64,000 bases of DNA. Source: Galbibacter pacificus (GTDB taxonomy: Bacteria > Bacteroidota > Bacteroidia > Flavobacteriales > Flavobacteriaceae). Under the pieces are notes generated by a model that was given only the letters and a program-made list of their open reading frames with translations, did no database searches and was not told the DNA's origin. Below are positions 62,300 to 64,000 of this stretch, piece by piece. The stretch is taken from contig NZ_JAPMUA010000003.1 of the NCBI RefSeq assembly GCF_029603155.1, positions 558,001 to 622,000 of the forward strand. The letters are read 5' to 3'. Numbering within the stretch: the first letter of the stretch is position 1; each line of letters begins with the position of its first letter. Made by a program: the position numbers and the translations under genes.

Positions 62300-62652
62300 A
62301 CTAGTAGCAGTTGTTTTTGTATTAAAACAAACACAACAATAGCTGCAATAACAATTCCCAGCAATATAAAGATAGTAAGCTTTGTGAGCTTAAAATAGGT
62401 TTTTGGATTTTCTACCGTTTTTAGGTAAAACTCCCTTACTCTTTCAATATCTTCTGTCCAGCGCACAGGGTAAATAGTGGTATGGCAATTGTTGCATACA
62501 ATTTTGTCGGTAATCTCACCGGTTGCTTTTTTAAACCAGGCACTTTTTATGTGTTTTTGGTAAAAAGTGAGTATTAGGCCTTCATTAGAAAAACATTCGG
62601 GGCAATTGTTGGTCAATGCGGCTTCTTTAATTTCTTTTTGTACGGTTTCCAC
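62296..62652 (-). CDS. Zinc-ribbon membrane protein, hypothetical
   Basis: A 118-residue protein. The N-terminal half has two CxxC pairs (NCPECF and VCNNCHTT) forming a likely zinc ribbon. The C-terminal half has one membrane helix (LTIFILLGIVIAAIVVFVLI). No named family is recognised. It follows the histidine kinase gene by 22 bp on the same strand. Confidence 0.75.
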   Translation of the reverse strand: METVQKEIKEAALTNNCPECFSNEGLILTFYQKHIKSAWFKKATGEITDKIVCNNCHTTIYPVRWTEDIERVREFYLKTVENPKTYFKLTKLTIFILLGIVIAAIVVFVLIQKQLLLV

Positions 62653-62674
62653 AGGGGCTAAATTTTTTACTAAT

Positions 62675-63817
62675 TTACGAATCTTCTATTTTTAGGGCAA
62701 TCTGTATAATGCTTCCTTTTCCTATTGCAGATTGTAAGACCCTAACTTTTCCATCGTGATAATCTTCTATTATTCTTTTTACCAATGATAATCCAAGTCC
62801 CCAACCTCTTATTTTAGTGGTATATCCGGGTTCGAATATCTTGATATAATCATTTTTATGTATTCCTTTTCCAGTATCTATAACGTTAATCTTTGCTATT
62901 TTCTTATCTGAAAGGATTTCAATTGTTAAATCTCCTTTTCCTTTCATGGCGTCAATGGCATTTTTTATAAGGTTTTCAATGGTCCAGCTATAGAGTTGGT
63001 CATTTGTCAAGCAATATATTTTTTCTGATGGTGCCTTAAAACTGAAATTTACCCATTTAGAGCTCCTAGCTTGTATGTAGTTAAACGTATTTTTTGTTTC
63101 TTCAACGATGTCAAGGCATTCCAGTTTGGGGATAGAGCCAATTTTGGAGAACCTTTCCGTTATGGTAGAAAGACGGTCTATGTCCTTTTCTATTTCATTG
63201 GTAATTGTCGGGTTTACATCTTCGGCCTTAAGCAGTTCTGCCCAGCCCAAAAGCGAAGAAAGCGGTGTGCCAATCTGGTGGGCCGTTTCTTTGGCCATTC
63301 CTGCCCAAAGTTTGTTTTGGTCGGCTATTTTGGAAGTCTTATAAAAAAAATAAACTACCGCACTAAAAAGAACTATTATCAGGATTAATGCAACGGGATA
63401 ATACTTTAAATTGTTTAGCACATCAGAGTTTCCATAATACAGGGTGCCGTATTTATCGTTTCTAAAGGTTACTTCGATAGGGGCATTTTCGGCCTTGAAC
63501 TTTTTTATTTTACGCTGGATATATAAAGAATCGTTTACTTTTTTTTCAGGTAAATTATTGGAGGTAATTTCCCCGTCATCTCCAACATATATCATGGGCG
63601 TGCTGGTGTTGTTTTTTATTACGGCCAAGGTAAGGTTGCCAAGATCGCGGTCCAGATCGGTGGTTTGAAGGAATTCCCCTAGGGCTTCGGCCCATATTTT
63701 CATTTTGGTACGTTCTTCATCCTTGAATTTCTGAAAAAAAACATACGTATTCCACAAAATGGAAATAACTATAATAAAAGAGGACGCTATTAATATCCAA
63801 CGAGTGGTTTTTTTCAT
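62675..63817 (-). CDS. Membrane sensor histidine kinase
   Basis: A 380-residue protein with two membrane helices (about 8-28 and 140-160) flanking a periplasmic sensor of about 110 residues. The phospho-acceptor His is in KETAHQIGTPLSSLLGW (about residue 181). The ATP-binding domain has NLIKNAIDAM, DTGKGIHKNDY and GLGLSLVKRII. No response regulator is adjacent within the window. The -7 box TATCTTTG at 63944-63951 may drive it. Confidence 0.92.
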   Translation of the reverse strand: MKKTTRWILIASSFIIVISILWNTYVFFQKFKDEERTKMKIWAEALGEFLQTTDLDRDLGNLTLAVIKNNTSTPMIYVGDDGEITSNNLPEKKVNDSLYIQRKIKKFKAENAPIEVTFRNDKYGTLYYGNSDVLNNLKYYPVALILIIVLFSAVVYFFYKTSKIADQNKLWAGMAKETAHQIGTPLSSLLGWAELLKAEDVNPTITNEIEKDIDRLSTITERFSKIGSIPKLECLDIVEETKNTFNYIQARSSKWVNFSFKAPSEKIYCLTNDQLYSWTIENLIKNAIDAMKGKGDLTIEILSDKKIAKINVIDTGKGIHKNDYIKIFEPGYTTKIRGWGLGLSLVKRIIEDYHDGKVRVLQSAIGKGSIIQIALKIEDS

Positions 63818-63943
63818 TTTTTAAGAAAAAGGTTCATGGCTTTTGTTGGTTGCATAAATATAAAATAAATGCTTCAATTTTATTGTTTTCTATAAACAGA
63901 ATAATTTTTTCTCATTCAAAAAACAATCCGCCTTATTTTCAAC

Positions 63944-63989
63944 CAAAGATAAAAACATTTTTGCACCTCTTTTATTTAAGCTATTTTTG
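63944..63989. promoter_or_regulatory. Divergent promoter pair at the right edge
   Basis: Minus-strand TATCTTTG (63944-63951) points at the histidine kinase. Plus-strand TATTTTTG (63982-63989), with TTTG at 63960-63963 as a possible -33 element, points off the right edge toward an unseen gene. Confidence 0.5.
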
Positions 63990-64000
63990 TTTAAAATGAC

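Noticed and set aside
1..64000. CRISPR arrays or insertion sequences
   Set aside because: No regularly spaced short repeats, transposase genes or matching terminal inverted repeats were found.

Overview
The window comes from a member of the Bacteroidota, most likely Flavobacteriaceae. The signs are TAnnTTTG -7 promoter boxes, almost no Shine-Dalgarno sequences, a type IX secretion sorting domain, a CTnDOT-style conjugation region and a flavobacterial core gene order (prs-rplY-pth, ribF, serS, rsmA-mgtE). The left 29 kb is accessory DNA that reads as one arm of an integrative conjugative element (ICE). The right 35 kb is ordinary chromosome.

Accessory part. 1-757 is the start of a mercury-type operon (ArsR regulator, then a MerT/MerTP-like transporter cut by the window edge). 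943-4356 encodes a TonB-dependent receptor and a PepSY membrane protein, an iron/siderophore-type uptake pair. 4478-12556 is the transfer apparatus: a divergent peptidoglycan amidase, then TraE-F-G-I-J-K-M-N homologues and a small lipoprotein. 12562-14135 is an AbiE-type toxin-antitoxin pair. 14204-17272 is an arsenic operon (ArsR, Cys-rich DUF6428-like protein, phosphoesterase, lipoyl GcvH-like protein, ACR3 pump) with no arsenate reductase. 17330-20343 holds the coupling protein, relaxase and MobA-like protein, followed by a hairpin-rich candidate oriT. 20776-24757 carries small ICE genes (one frameshifted), a short SSB, a 211-bp-period repeat, an Mrr-like nuclease and a DUF932 protein. 25073-26425 is an MqsR-like toxin with a hybrid MqsA/Panacea antitoxin. 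26663-29008 is a three-gene ubiquitin-like conjugation operon: tandem Ubl, E2-like protein, JAB-E1 fusion. The arm ends at a tRNA-Leu(CAA) gene whose 3' end faces the element, a classic integration target. A truncated second tRNA-Leu lies next to it. No integrase is in the window; it would be expected beyond the left edge.

The most unusual system is the ubiquitin-like operon. Its E2-like protein has no cysteine where an E2 active site would be, its E1 has none in the usual place after the CxxC zinc knuckle, and the Ubl protein has no terminal Gly-Gly. Together with AbiE, the nuclease and the MqsR/Panacea pair, it makes this ICE arm a defence-type cargo island.

Chromosomal part. From about 29.4 kb come prs, rplY, pth, a lipoprotein, a large secreted metalloprotease with a T9SS sorting domain, ribF, an HTTM/VKGC-like membrane protein, serS, a TPR protein, DUF4286, rsmA, mgtE, a small unknown gene, a 2-hydroxyacid dehydrogenase, DUF1801, a TM2 protein, a stand-alone ArsR, a fused PlsC-GNAT acyltransferase, aspartate kinase, a GNAT protein, fbp, a TerB-like protein, a DUF2383-type protein, dnaE with a fused N-terminal exonuclease, a TlpA-like lipoprotein, a 3D-domain protein, trxA, a HIT protein, a zinc-ribbon membrane protein and a sensor histidine kinase. 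The tra genes look more GC-rich than the AT-rich 25-29 kb cargo, which suggests that the cargo was acquired separately. This was judged by eye, not computed.
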